Positions 37,496 through 46,796 of a stretch of DNA of 64,000 bases are shown piece after piece. This DNA is from Nocardia bhagyanarayanae. GTDB taxonomy: Bacteria; Actinomycetota; Actinomycetes; Mycobacteriales; Mycobacteriaceae. Location: NCBI RefSeq assembly GCF_006716565.1, contig NZ_VFPG01000001.1:5332001-5396000 (forward strand), written 5' to 3'. A program made the translations under genes and the position numbers. How positions within the stretch are numbered: position 1 is the stretch's first letter; every line of letters begins with the position of its first letter. The notes under the pieces were generated by a model. It had not been told where the DNA came from and made no database searches. It saw only the letters and a list, made by a program, of their open reading frames with translations.

Positions 37496-38146
37496 TCAGG
37501 GCTCGTCGGCGACGGTGATGCCCAGGGCACTGGCGAAACTCGGTGCGAGGTCCATCAACTGCAACGGTGTGATGGTCGCGCCGCGGAGGCCGTCGAGGCC
37601 TTCGGCGACGCCGATTCGGGTGGCGCCGCGCAGGTCGACCTTGCGCATTCGGGTCTTGTTCAGCGCGAGGTCGGTGAGGGTGGAGCCTGGGAAGCTGACC
37701 GTGTTCAGTTCGGCTTCGCCGAAATCGGTGTGGCGCAGGACGCAGTCGACGAAGGAGACCTCGCGCAGCTTCGCGCCGCGAAAGTTGACCGAGTCGAATT
37801 TGCAGCCCTCGAATCGGACGCGGCGCAGGACCGCGCCGCGCGCGTCCACGCCGGACAGCGCGCCCTCGACGAATTCCGCGTCCTGCCAAGAGGTATCGGC
37901 GAGCTCGGTGCCGACGAACGCGACGGCGCGCAACCAGACGTCGTCGAACCGGCCGTACCGGAAGCTGCCCCGGGTGATCGTCAGCGAGCTGAACGCGGAC
38001 TGCTCGAAGCGCACGTACTCGCCGGTGGGGTGTTCGAGTTGCCGGTCCTCGACGTGCACGCAGTCGTAATCGCCTTCGCGCGCCGGTTCCCCCTCGAACG
38101 GCGTCAGGTATCGCGCGAACGGCAGATCCGCCAGCTCACGTGCCAC
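37496..38146 (-). CDS. Pentapeptide-repeat protein
   Basis: Protein of 216 residues. The middle consists of consecutive pentapeptide repeats of the A(D/N)LxX type, many with Phe or Leu at the centre (RGSFRYGRFDDVWLRAVAF; VDARGAVLRRVRFEGCKF; VNFRGAKLREVSFVDCVL), forming a right-handed quadrilateral beta-helix. Some members (Qnr, MfpA) mimic DNA and shield gyrase, but many have unknown roles, and the MfpA-specific C-terminal features are not evident. The GTG at 38146 follows GGGAGG at seven bases. No obvious operon partners. Confidence 0.85.
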   Translation of the reverse strand: MARELADLPFARYLTPFEGEPAREGDYDCVHVEDRQLEHPTGEYVRFEQSAFSSLTITRGSFRYGRFDDVWLRAVAFVGTELADTSWQDAEFVEGALSGVDARGAVLRRVRFEGCKFDSVNFRGAKLREVSFVDCVLRHTDFGEAELNTVSFPGSTLTDLALNKTRMRKVDLRGATRIGVAEGLDGLRGATITPLQLMDLAPSFASALGITVADEP

Positions 38147-38215
38147 GCCCCACCTCCCTACCTCGGTCGACAACGGTCGGTCTTGTCTATCAGCACCCAC
38201 CGACAGCGGTCCTGA

Positions 38216-41200
38216 TCACCGCAGCGTGCGCAGCCAGCGGCGAGTGTCGGCGGGATCGATGACGTCGTCCAGCTCCAGCACGGTCGCCGCGGTGAGCGCT
38301 TTGCCGTTGGCGTAGGCGAGTCGCACGAGGTTGTCGAAGGCGGTCTGTCGTTCGGCGGGGTCCTCGATGGCGGCCAGTTCCTTGGCGAAGCCGAGCCGCA
38401 CCGCGCCCTCCAGACCCATGCCGCCGATCTCGCCGGTCGGCCAGGCGATCACGAACCGCGGCGCGCGGAACGAGCCCGCGGCCATGGCCTGCGCCCCGAG
38501 GCCGTAGCCCTTGCGCAGAATCACCGTGCCCCACGGCACCGACAGTCCGGCGGCCTCGATGAACAAACGGCTGAATTTGGTCACCGTCGCGTGCGTCTCG
38601 GCTTCCGGACCGACCATGAAACCCGGTGTATCGCAGAGGGATACGATCGGGAGGCCGTGCGCGTCGCAGAGCCGGAGGAACATGGCGAGCTTGTCGGCGG
38701 CGGGCGCGTCGATCGCGCCGCCGAGGTGGTGGCAGTCGTTGGCGATCAGCCCGAAGGGCCTGCCCTCGACCCGCACCAGGGCGGTCACGATGCCGACGCC
38801 CCAGTCCGCGCGCAGCTCCAGCACCGAGCCGACGTCGGCGATCGCGGCGATGGCGGCGCGAATATCGAAGGCGCGCAAGCGATTCTCGGGCACCACGTGC
38901 CGCGCCACGCGGGGATCGGGCGCCGTCCACTCGGCGGTGCCGCGCTGAAAGTAGCCGAGATAGCGGCGCGCGAGGGCGACGGCTTCCGCTTCGTCGGCCG
39001 CGACCAAGTGCACCACGCCGTTGCGGCGCTGGACGTCGATCGGCCCGATGTCCTCCGGCGCGTAGACACCGAGACCGCCGCCTTCGATCATGGCGGGCCC
39101 ACCCATGCCGATGTTCGCGTCGGGGGTGGCGATCACGACGTCGCACATGCCGAGCAGAGCGGCGTTGCCCGCGAAGCAGCGTCCGGAGACGATGCCGATC
39201 AGCGGCACTCGACCGGACAGCGCGCCCATCGCACGGAAGGTGGTGACGTCCAGGCCCGAGATGCCCGGGTAGTCGGTGTCGCCCGGCCGCCCGCCACCGC
39301 CTTCGGTGAAGAAGACGACCGGAAGTCGTTGCTCGCGAGCGAGTTCCAGCATGCGATCGGTCTTGACGTGGTTGCGCATGCCCTGGGTGCCCGCGAGCAC
39401 CGTGTAGTCGTAGGAGAGGACGACCGCGCGACTCGCGTCCGCGCCGAAGCGGTCGGCGTTGATCGTGGCCACGCCGGTGATCAGGCCGTCGGCCGGAGTG
39501 TTGGCGATGAGATCCTCGGGACTGCGGCGCAGCCGTTGGGCGGCGACCGCGAGTGCCCCGTACTCGACGAAGCTGTCGGCGTCGACCAGATCGGCGATGT
39601 TCTCGCGGGCGGTGCGCCTGCCGAGCCGGTGGCGTTTGGCGACGGCCTCCGGCCTGGCGGCGTCCAGTCCGACGCGGTGGCGCTCCTGCACCTCGGCGAG
39701 GTCGGCGCGGATCGCGTCCAGGTCGACGGCGGTGACATCGGCGGTTTCGCCGTCGTGCTCGGCGGCGGCCCAGACCACCAGCGCGGTGTGCGGGTCGACG
39801 GTGTCGCCGGGTGCGACCAGGTGTCGCAGCACGCGCAGCGGCTGCTCCGCGCGCAGCACGTGCTGCATCTTCATGGCCTCCAAGACGGCCACCTCGTCGC
39901 CCGGCGCGACGACGGTACCCGGCTCCACCAAGCTCACGACCGTGCCGCCCATCGGCGCGAGCAGCGCGGTCTCCCCGTCGAGAAGTCGGTCGGGAACGCG
40001 GGCACCGGTGTTGTCGGGCGTCGTGTCGGCCACCGGGAGCGAGGTGGCGAGATCCGCCGCGCGAGCGACGAATTCGGCTACGCGCTGCTCGAACCACGAG
40101 GTGCTCACCGTGTGCCCGTCGGCGAGCTCGCCGAGTGCCGCGCGCAGCACCGTCGCGTTGGTGTCCACGCCTGCGACCACGGTCTCGGCCAGCGCGTCGG
40201 CGCACCGCCGCAGCGCGGCCGGGTACGTCCCGGCGCGCGCGATCACCTTGGCCAGCAGCGAATCGAAGTGCACGCCGTGCCGCATACCCGCGTACAGGCC
40301 GGTGTCGACCCGCACGCCGACGCCGGTCGGCGCGGCGAACCGCGCGACGGTGCCGGAGGCGGGCAGCACTTCCCCACCGGCCGTGACGATTTCGGCGTTC
40401 ACCCGGGCCTGGACGGCGTAGCCGCGCGGCGCGGGATCCGGCAGCGCGAGCTCGGTGAGCGTGGCGCCGCGCGCGAGTTCGAACTGGACCGCGACCAGGT
40501 CGATGCCAGTGACCTCCTCGGTGACGGTGTGCTCCACCTGTAGTCGCGGATTCACCTCCAGGAACCAGTAATGCGTTCCGCTGACCAGGAATTCGACGGT
40601 GATCACGCCGCGGCAGCGCACCGATTCGGCGAGCGCGACGGCGTCCGCGTGCAGCCGCTCGCGCAGTCCGGCGTCGAGGCCGGGCGCGGGCGCGATCTCG
40701 ATCAGTTTCTGGTGGCGGCGCTGCACGCTGCAATCCCGGTCGCCGACCGCCACCGCCGCTGCGCCGTCCGCGACGACCTGCACCTCGATGTGCCTCGCCT
40801 CCGGAACCAGCGCCTCGGCGTACACCGTGTCGTCGCCGAACCCGGCCCGCGCCTCGGCCCGGCAGTGCTCGTAGGCGGCGGCCACCGCATCGGGGTCGCG
40901 CACCACTCGCATGCCGCGTCCGCCGCCGCCTGCCGCGGCCTTGACCATGACGCCCTCCGGATAGCGGGCTAGCAGCTCGGCGATCTCGGCTACGCCGGAC
41001 CCCGCGGCGGTCGCGGGCAGCACGCGCACGCCCGCGTGTTCGGCCGCGGCGCGCGCCGCGGTCTTGTCGCCGAAGATCCGCAGCACCTCCGGCGCGGGGC
41101 CGACGAACACCAGCTCCGCCGCGGCGCAAGCGGCCGCCAGATCGGCGCTCTCGCTGAGGAATCCGTATCCGGGGTGGACGAGCGCCCCGGAGTCCGCCTT

Positions 41201-41404
41201 CCGCGCCGCGGCGACGATGCCCGGCACGTCGAGGTAGGCGGCCGCGCCGAGTCCGGGTAACGCCACCGCGTCGTCGGCCAGGCGCACGTGCATGGCCTCG
41301 CGTTCGTCCTCGGTGTACACCGCGAGCGTGGAGTATCCGTGCTCACGCGCGGTCCGCAGGACTCGAACCGCGATCTCTCCTCTGTTGGCCACGACGACGC
41401 GCAT
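38216..41404 (-). CDS. Single-chain biotin-dependent acyl-CoA carboxylase (BC-BCCP-CT)
   Basis: Protein of 1062 residues that joins all carboxylase functions. Biotin carboxylase occupies about 1-450 (VVVANRGEIAVRVLRTA, KAAAGGGGRGMRVV, FLEVNPRLQVEHTVTE). Biotin carrier follows, with the biotinyl-lysine site EAMKMQ near 508. Carboxyltransferase runs from about 588 to the end (ENIADLVDADSFVEYG; GTQGMRNHVKTDRM; FVIAWPTGEIGGMGLEGAV). It carboxylates an acyl-CoA to a malonyl-type product; the layout is like the mycobacterial single-chain long-chain acyl-CoA carboxylase. The ATG at 41404 is used; an ATG at 41425 lies inside the operator. It is divergent from a TetR gene that probably represses it. 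Confidence 0.93.
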   Translation of the reverse strand: MRVVVANRGEIAVRVLRTAREHGYSTLAVYTEDEREAMHVRLADDAVALPGLGAAAYLDVPGIVAAARKADSGALVHPGYGFLSESADLAAACAAAELVFVGPAPEVLRIFGDKTAARAAAEHAGVRVLPATAAGSGVAEIAELLARYPEGVMVKAAAGGGGRGMRVVRDPDAVAAAYEHCRAEARAGFGDDTVYAEALVPEARHIEVQVVADGAAAVAVGDRDCSVQRRHQKLIEIAPAPGLDAGLRERLHADAVALAESVRCRGVITVEFLVSGTHYWFLEVNPRLQVEHTVTEEVTGIDLVAVQFELARGATLTELALPDPAPRGYAVQARVNAEIVTAGGEVLPASGTVARFAAPTGVGVRVDTGLYAGMRHGVHFDSLLAKVIARAGTYPAALRRCADALAETVVAGVDTNATVLRAALGELADGHTVSTSWFEQRVAEFVARAADLATSLPVADTTPDNTGARVPDRLLDGETALLAPMGGTVVSLVEPGTVVAPGDEVAVLEAMKMQHVLRAEQPLRVLRHLVAPGDTVDPHTALVVWAAAEHDGETADVTAVDLDAIRADLAEVQERHRVGLDAARPEAVAKRHRLGRRTARENIADLVDADSFVEYGALAVAAQRLRRSPEDLIANTPADGLITGVATINADRFGADASRAVVLSYDYTVLAGTQGMRNHVKTDRMLELAREQRLPVVFFTEGGGGRPGDTDYPGISGLDVTTFRAMGALSGRVPLIGIVSGRCFAGNAALLGMCDVVIATPDANIGMGGPAMIEGGGLGVYAPEDIGPIDVQRRNGVVHLVAADEAEAVALARRYLGYFQRGTAEWTAPDPRVARHVVPENRLRAFDIRAAIAAIADVGSVLELRADWGVGIVTALVRVEGRPFGLIANDCHHLGGAIDAPAADKLAMFLRLCDAHGLPIVSLCDTPGFMVGPEAETHATVTKFSRLFIEAAGLSVPWGTVILRKGYGLGAQAMAAGSFRAPRFVIAWPTGEIGGMGLEGAVRLGFAKELAAIEDPAERQTAFDNLVRLAYANGKALTAATVLELDDVIDPADTRRWLRTLR

Positions 41405-41422
41405 GCCGCCCAGTGTCGTTGA

Positions 41423-41442
41423 CATTGACGTCAACGTCAATG
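41423..41442. promoter_or_regulatory. 9-2-9 inverted repeat, probable TetR operator
   Basis: CATTGACGT (41423-41431), CA, ACGTCAATG (41434-41442): perfect 9-base arms. It lies between and partly over the divergent starts of the carboxylase and the TetR gene. On the minus strand TTGACG (41440-41435) with N17 to GACACT could be the carboxylase promoter, so binding would block the -35. Confidence 0.65.
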
Positions 41443-41445
41443 AGC

Positions 41446-42087
41446 ATGGGTGCCGTGACCTCCTCCGCCTGGTCGGTTCGCGCCGCGCGCGAACGCTCGC
41501 ACACCGACCGCCACCGCGACCTGCTCGACGCCGCCGCGCGGGTCTTCGCCGCGCGCGGCTACGCCGAGACCACCGTCGCGGCCATCACCGCCGAGGCCGG
41601 TGTCGCGCGCGCCACGCTGTACGTGTACTTCGCGTCGAAAGAGGAAATCTTCCATGCGCTGGCCGCCAGGGTGCGCGACGATTTCCTCGCCGCGCAGGAA
41701 CCGGGCCTGGTCGGCGACGATCCGCGAAAGACGTTGCGCGCCACCATGGACGCCTTCGCCGCCGCGGCCCGCGACGCCGGTCCGCTGCTGCGGATGATCG
41801 AGGAGCGTGGCGCCATCGAACCGGCCCTGGCCGGTCTCGCGACCGAGATCGCCGAGCGCCCGATCCGTCGCTTCGCCCGGTGGATCGAGCGCCAACGGCA
41901 GGCCGCGACGGTCGCGCCGGTCGCTGAACCGCGCGTGGTCGCGGAGACGATCGGCTACGCGCTGGCCAGTGGTGCGCTACAGCGCCGGAACGCGAACCCG
42001 GCGGCTTGGGAGGAATACCTGCGCAATATGCGGACGGTGGCGGAGACGCTGCTCGGCATGGGCTCCACAGCGGCTCCGCGGTCCTGA
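41446..42087 (+). CDS. TetR-family regulator of the acyl-CoA carboxylase
   Basis: Protein of 213 residues. TetR DNA-binding domain: RHRDLLDAAARVFAARGYAETTVAAI...VARATLYVYFASKEEIF (about 23-70). The C-terminal helical domain ends with a region containing IGYALASGALQRRNANPAAWEEYL. It is divergent from the carboxylase; the inverted repeat at 41423-41442 lies directly upstream, so it probably represses both genes and may respond to an acyl-CoA. In-frame ATGs at 41440 and 41446 and a GTG at 41455 are all possible starts; no Shine-Dalgarno separates them. Confidence 0.88.
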   Translation: MGAVTSSAWSVRAARERSHTDRHRDLLDAAARVFAARGYAETTVAAITAEAGVARATLYVYFASKEEIFHALAARVRDDFLAAQEPGLVGDDPRKTLRATMDAFAAAARDAGPLLRMIEERGAIEPALAGLATEIAERPIRRFARWIERQRQAATVAPVAEPRVVAETIGYALASGALQRRNANPAAWEEYLRNMRTVAETLLGMGSTAAPRS

Positions 42088-42127
42088 ACTCGGCCGCCGG
42101 TACACCGGGCCACCGGGTGCGGTGGCC

Positions 42128-42601
42128 TCAGCTCACCGCCCGGCGCACGAGCTCGCCGATCTTCTTCTCGTCGTCGGCGGTCAGCTTCGTCAGCGCGAAG
42201 GCCGTCGGCCACAGGGTGCCGTCGTCGAGGTTCGCCGAGTCGTTGAAGCCGAGCGTCGCGTACCGCGCCTTGAACTTCTCCGCGCTCTGGAAGAAGCACA
42301 CGACCTTGCCATCTCTGGCGTACGCGGGCATGCCGTACCAGAGTTTCGGCGCGAGCTGCGGTGCGCTGGCCTTGACGATGGCGTGAATCCGTTCGGCGAG
42401 CACGCGATCGGCGTCCGCCATGTCGGCGATCTTGGCGAGCACGTCCTTCTCCCCGTCGGCCTTGGTGGCGCGCGAGCCGCGGCGGGCAGCCGTCTTCAGC
42501 TCCTGGGCGTGCTCTTTCATCGCGGCGCGTTCTTCGGCGGTGAAGCCGACCGCGCTCTTGCTCTTGGCGGCGGTGCGGGTGGTGGTCTGCTGAGTGGTCA
42601 T
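42128..42601 (-). CDS. DUF1801/YdhG-like protein
   Basis: Protein of 157 residues. A Thr/Lys/Ala-rich basic N-terminus (about 60 residues) precedes a compact domain with VLAKIADMADADRVLAERIHAIV, PQLAPKLWYGMPAYARDGKVV and FFQSAEKFKARYATLGF. The LWYGMPAY motif is the mark of the DUF1801 (YdhG/frataxin-like fold) family, with no agreed function. The ATG at 42601 follows AAGGAA. It is 40 bp after the VOC gene on the same strand and probably co-transcribed. Confidence 0.85.
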   Translation of the reverse strand: MTTQQTTTRTAAKSKSAVGFTAEERAAMKEHAQELKTAARRGSRATKADGEKDVLAKIADMADADRVLAERIHAIVKASAPQLAPKLWYGMPAYARDGKVVCFFQSAEKFKARYATLGFNDSANLDDGTLWPTAFALTKLTADDEKKIGELVRRAVS

Positions 42602-42641
42602 TGTCGGTTCCTTCGTTCGGGTGTCGATGGGTCGGGGGCGC

Positions 42642-42986
42642 TCAGCGGTCCTGAAGCAGACCGAGGACGTTGCCGTCGGGGTCGGTGACGGTGGCCACCA
42701 GGCGACCCGCACCGACGTCGCGCACGGGCTCGACGACCGTGGCGCCCGCCGCGGTGACCTCGGCGAGCTTCGCCTCGATGTCGGGCACGTGCCAGTACGC
42801 CACCGGGGCGGTCATGTTCTGCGGTCCGCCGCCGGGCACCAGTCCGATGTGCTGGCCCTCGACTTCGAAGCCGACGTAGTAGGTTCCGTCGGTCTGCGGC
42901 TCGACGCCGAGCAGCGCGGCGTACATCTTCTTGGCCGCCGCCAAGTCGGATACGGGATGCAGGACGGTCTTGATTCCGGCGGTCAT
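42642..42986 (-). CDS. VOC-family (glyoxalase-like) protein
   Basis: Protein of 114 residues, one VOC unit of paired beta-alpha-beta-beta-beta motifs: KTVLHPVSDLAAAKKMYAALLG, then YYVGFEVEGQHIGLVPGG, PVAYWHVPDIEAKLAEVTAAG, and a closing VTDPDGNVLGL. Metal-ligand candidates are His7 of the first motif and Glu or His of the second. Such proteins include lyases, dioxygenases and antibiotic-binding proteins, so the substrate is open. The ATG at 42986 follows AGGAGT. Any longer frame upstream is antisense of the STAND regulator. Confidence 0.85.
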   Translation of the reverse strand: MTAGIKTVLHPVSDLAAAKKMYAALLGVEPQTDGTYYVGFEVEGQHIGLVPGGGPQNMTAPVAYWHVPDIEAKLAEVTAAGATVVEPVRDVGAGRLVATVTDPDGNVLGLLQDR

Positions 42987-43194
42987 GATCACTCCTGAGG
43001 TGGTCGGGATCGTCTGGGGCGCGGTACCGGAGGACGCTTGCGCCGTTTCGGCCGTTCCTCCGATGTCCATGGCAATTACGGTATGGACGGCGCGGCTCAC
43101 CGACATCCGTGCCGACCACGGAACGCTCCACTGAACGTGCCCGTAGCGTTGCCCGTGCGACCCGGAGCCGAGACCCGTACGGGAAGATGGCGAC

Positions 43195-46005
43195 GTGTCG
43201 AAGCAGAAGGTTGCCGTCGGGATCTCCGACCGGGAGGCCGAGGTCCTGAGTCTTGTGGGGCAACACCGCAGCAATGCGGAGATCGCCGCGCAGCTGTTCA
43301 TCTCGGTGCGCACCGTGGAGACCCACGTGTCCTCGCTGCTGCGCAAGGTCGGCGTGCCCGACCGGCGAGCGCTCGCCGCCCGCTCGGCCGATTTCGCCAG
43401 GGCGGAGCGGATGAGCGAGACGATCGTCGCCCTCCCCGCGCCCTTGACGTCGTTCGTCGGCCGAGCCTCGGAGCGCGACGCGCTGCGCGAAGCCGTCCGG
43501 GCGCATCGCCACGTGACCGCCCTCGGTCCCGGCGGGATCGGCAAGACCCGGCTGGCACTGGCCGCCGCCGCGGACTTGGCCGGTGACTTCGCCGACGGCG
43601 TCTGGTTCGTCGACCTCGTGCCGGTCACGGATCCGGCGATGATCGGCTCCGCGGTGGCGGGCGCGCTCGGCCTCGGCGAAAACCAGGGTCGTAGCCTCGA
43701 CGACTCGGTGCAGTCCGCGCTGGCCGATCGCCACACTCTGCTCGTGCTCGACAACTGCGAACACCTGCTCGACGGGGCGGTGCCGTTCATCGAGCGCCTG
43801 CTCGCGCGCTGCCCGCGCGTGACCGTCCTGGCCACCAGCCGGGCGCGGCTCATGGTGCCCTTCGAGCACGTCTACGCGGTGCCCCCGCTCTCCCTCGACG
43901 GCGACCGCGACAACGACGCCATCGCGCTGTTCCTGGAACGCGCCTCCGCCTTGGGCTGGCCCGTGGATGCGGGGCAACGCGACCGGGTCACCGAGATCTG
44001 CGAGCGGCTCGACGGGCTGGCTCTGGCGATCGAACTCGCGGCGGCCCGGCTGCCCACGCTCGGTCTCGACGGTCTCACCGCGAGCCTGGCCGACCCGCTG
44101 CGGCTGCTCGTCGGCGGACGTCGCGCCGACGACCGGCATCAGTCCGTGCGGGCCATGCTCGACTGGAGCCAGGCACTGCTCACCGACTCGGACCGGTGCC
44201 TGCTGCGCCGCGTCGCGGTGCTCGTCGCGCCGTTCACCGCCGCCGACGCCGCGGTGGTGGCCGGCCATCCACCGCTTGCGCCGGACGCGGTCGCGGACGG
44301 GCTGGCCCGGCTCGCCGAGCAGAGCCTGCTGACCACCGTGGTGTCCTCGGCGGGCACCCGCTACCGGGCGTTGGAGACGATTCGCCAGTACGAGACCGAG
44401 CAACTCGTCGCGACCGGCGAACTCGCCGAAGTTCTTGCCCGCCACTTGCGCTGGTGCTCGAAGACCGCCGCCGACCTGGCCGCCGAATTGCCCGCGGCGA
44501 CGGGCGGGTGGCGCACCAGGTTCGACGCGGCGGCCGACGATATCCGGGCGGCGCTGGCCTGGGCGGTGGAACAGCCCGGTCACCGCACCGAGGCGCACGA
44601 GCTGGCCGTGCTCCTGGCTCAGCTGACTTTCGCCCGGAATCTGGTCGGTGAGTCCCAGCGGCGCTACGAACAGGCGGCGTCGCTCACCGACGACCCCGCG
44701 GCCGCCGCCTCGGCGCTGCGGTGCGCCGCGGCGGTGGCGGGTTGTCGCATGCGCGGCGAGGACATGTATCGCCTGTATCGCGCCGCCGCCGACACCGGCG
44801 CCGACGACCCCGCCGCGGCCGCACGCGACCTGGCCACGGCCGCGATCACCGTCTATCGGATGTCCGACACGTTCTCCGAGCGGCCACCCTCGGACGCGGC
44901 CGCAATGCTGTTGGCCGAGGCGCGCGAGCTGGCGGGGGCGGATCCGGCCGCGCTGGCCGCGATAGCACTGGCCGAATGCGGGGTGCTCGCCGACGCCATC
45001 GATCCGGATCAGGGTGGGCTCGGCGCGCCCGAGGCGATCGCGCTCGCCGAGCGAGCCGTCGACCTGGCGTATCGGACCGGCGATCCGCTGGCGCAGAGCG
45101 CTGCGCTCGACGCACTCGCCGCGGCCCAGTGCTGGGCGGGCGATACCTTCGCCACCGCGGCGACGACCCTTCGACGAGTCGAGCTGCTCGAGTCGGTGCC
45201 GGTGACGGCGGCCGGCGCGCTGGAGCGAGTCAACGCACTCGCCGAGGCGGCCGAAACCTGCGTCGGAGTGGGCGATTTGGCGGGGGCCCAGCGGTGGGGC
45301 GAGCAGCTTCGCGACTTGCCGCTGCTGGCCGAACGGGGTGACTTCGCCACGTCCCGGCTGCTGGTGGCGGACGCACTGGCGGGCAATGTCGCCGAGGTGC
45401 TCGCGGCAGGCGGGCGGTTCCTCGACGCATGGGAGCTCGCCGGACGCCTGCCCGCGCCCCACCTCGCGACAGCGGCGGCCGCGGTGGCGCTGGTCCACGG
45501 TTTGCGTGGCGACGACGCGGCGCGAGCCGAGTGGCTGGCCACCGTCGACGCGCTCGGTGCGACGCGCGAGCAGAAGGCCGCCTACGCCGCCGTGTTCGAT
45601 GCGATCGTCCTGCTGCACCGTGGACGAGCCGACCGGGCCCTGGCGGGGCTGGCAGCGGAGCCGGACCAGATGGACGAGCGAGTCGTCTGGGTATGGCGCC
45701 ATTGGTATCTGGCACTTCGCGCCGAGGCCGCGGTGCTCGCCGGTCATCCGGACGCCCGCGACTACCTCGCCGCGGCGCGAACCTCCGTGGCAGGCAACCC
45801 GATCGCCGACGCGATCGTCGACCGCGCCGCAGCTCTACTCGACAACGAGCCCGACGGGCTACCCGCCATCGCGGCCGCCTTCGAAGCAGCCTGCTGCCCC
45901 TACCAACAGGCCAGAACTCTGACGCTCATCGGCGGCGACTCCGCCGATGTCGGCAATACCGTTCTGGCAGACCTAGGCATTACCCCTCCCAAGGGGTTCC
46001 GGTAG
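43195..46005 (+). CDS. STAND ATPase regulator with N-terminal LuxR HTH
   Basis: Large regulator of 936 residues. A LuxR-type helix-turn-helix is at the N-terminus (ISDREAEVLSLVGQHRSNAEIAAQLFISVRTVETHV, residues 8-50). An NB-ARC-like ATPase follows with Walker A GPGGIGKTR near residue 112, Walker B LLVLDNCEHLL and sensor VTVLATSRARL. The C-terminal 500 residues are TPR-like helices. Most LAL/MalT regulators carry the LuxR domain at the C-terminus, so this order is reversed. The GTG at 43195 has GGAAG upstream. It is divergent from the VOC gene by 208 bp. Ligand and targets unknown. Confidence 0.88.
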   Translation: MSKQKVAVGISDREAEVLSLVGQHRSNAEIAAQLFISVRTVETHVSSLLRKVGVPDRRALAARSADFARAERMSETIVALPAPLTSFVGRASERDALREAVRAHRHVTALGPGGIGKTRLALAAAADLAGDFADGVWFVDLVPVTDPAMIGSAVAGALGLGENQGRSLDDSVQSALADRHTLLVLDNCEHLLDGAVPFIERLLARCPRVTVLATSRARLMVPFEHVYAVPPLSLDGDRDNDAIALFLERASALGWPVDAGQRDRVTEICERLDGLALAIELAAARLPTLGLDGLTASLADPLRLLVGGRRADDRHQSVRAMLDWSQALLTDSDRCLLRRVAVLVAPFTAADAAVVAGHPPLAPDAVADGLARLAEQSLLTTVVSSAGTRYRALETIRQYETEQLVATGELAEVLARHLRWCSKTAADLAAELPAATGGWRTRFDAAADDIRAALAWAVEQPGHRTEAHELAVLLAQLTFARNLVGESQRRYEQAASLTDDPAAAASALRCAAAVAGCRMRGEDMYRLYRAAADTGADDPAAAARDLATAAITVYRMSDTFSERPPSDAAAMLLAEARELAGADPAALAAIALAECGVLADAIDPDQGGLGAPEAIALAERAVDLAYRTGDPLAQSAALDALAAAQCWAGDTFATAATTLRRVELLESVPVTAAGALERVNALAEAAETCVGVGDLAGAQRWGEQLRDLPLLAERGDFATSRLLVADALAGNVAEVLAAGGRFLDAWELAGRLPAPHLATAAAAVALVHGLRGDDAARAEWLATVDALGATREQKAAYAAVFDAIVLLHRGRADRALAGLAAEPDQMDERVVWVWRHWYLALRAEAAVLAGHPDARDYLAAARTSVAGNPIADAIVDRAAALLDNEPDGLPAIAAAFEAACCPYQQARTLTLIGGDSADVGNTVLADLGITPPKGFR

Positions 46006-46415
46006 CAATCGTCGAAAAAGCAGCCTTCGAAGGCGCCGCACCCGCGTTTTGGTCCAGCTGCACTATCCACGGTGGCAGGACGGAACTCGTCCAGTGGCTG
46101 ATCTTTTATCATGTCCCTGAACGACTTCAGCTGCTCGACCGTGAATTATTCTGCGGGTCAACAGTTTTGGCGGTTATGCTGGATCTTTCCCCAGCGTGCC
46201 GGGGACGAGCGGAGTTCGATCACTGATTTCGGGCGGTGTCGGACCCTGCACTCTCGTGGCAGTGTCGCGTCGAGTACCCGTGGCGGCGCCTGCCATTTGG
46301 CTGCGATGATGCCGACTTCGTGGACACGGACGTGGTCACGGTGGCCGCCGTGGTGGTCGGCGTCCGTCGTGGCATGTGATCGTGTCGAATATTGCCGAGA
46401 ATTGCCGGTGCGTGA
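46006..46415. other. 410-bp region without a recognisable gene
   Basis: GC and codon bias fall noticeably compared with the flanks. Short open frames exist on both strands but none has conserved-looking protein or a ribosome-binding site. A perfect palindrome GCCTTCGAAGGC at 46023-46034 lies just after the regulator stop and might help termination. The stretch opens a patch of decayed accessory DNA reaching to about 49.3 kb. Confidence 0.5.
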
Positions 46416-46796
46416 TCAGGATGCGGAGATCTCGATTCCGATGTTGGCGTTGTCACCACGTCGCAGGCGACTGCTGAGGGTGGCTATCCAGCCTTGGAAT
46501 CCGTAGCGGTGCCGGATCAGCTGGCGTGCCTTGGCGGTGGCGGCCTCGTCGAGCAAGACCGCGGTGCCCCGCACGATCTCGCCGCGCGCCTTGCCGCGGA
46601 TAGTGCATTGTTGGACGGTGACCTCGGGATTGCGGCGGATGCGCTTGACCTTTCCGGCATCGGGCAGGGAGGAGACATAGAGCTTGCCGTTGTCGAGTGC
46701 GGCCCATACCGGGGTGGCGACCGGGGACCCGTCTATCTTGAAACTTGTCAACAGAAGGTATCGCGCAGTCCCCACTGGGCCGAATGGACTGTCCAC
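46416..46796 (-). CDS. PPOX-class (F420/FMN-binding split-barrel) protein
   Basis: Protein of 126 residues with the pyridoxamine-phosphate-oxidase-like split barrel: ARYLLLTSFKIDGSPVATPVWAAL, KLYVSSLPDAGKVKRIRRNPEVTVQQC, then GEIVRGTAVLLDEAATAKA. Actinobacterial members bind FMN, haem or F420; the LTSFKIDGSPVATPVW pattern is the F420-type one. The start is uncertain: the GTG at 46796 is used, with only a weak purine-rich stretch upstream. The gene is at the edge of a low-quality accessory patch but its reading frame is intact. Confidence 0.75.
   Translation of the reverse strand: MDSPFGPVGTARYLLLTSFKIDGSPVATPVWAALDNGKLYVSSLPDAGKVKRIRRNPEVTVQQCTIRGKARGEIVRGTAVLLDEAATAKARQLIRHRYGFQGWIATLSSRLRRGDNANIGIEISAS

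Noticed and set aside
42598..45747. 1049-codon minus-strand frame opposite the STAND regulator
   Set aside because: Shadow of the regulator; only its last part near 42642-42986 coincides with the real VOC gene, and that is in a different frame.
46111..46506. 131-codon plus-strand open frame
   Set aside because: No ribosome-binding site, odd composition rich in Ser, Arg and Trp, and it overlaps the opposite PPOX gene.
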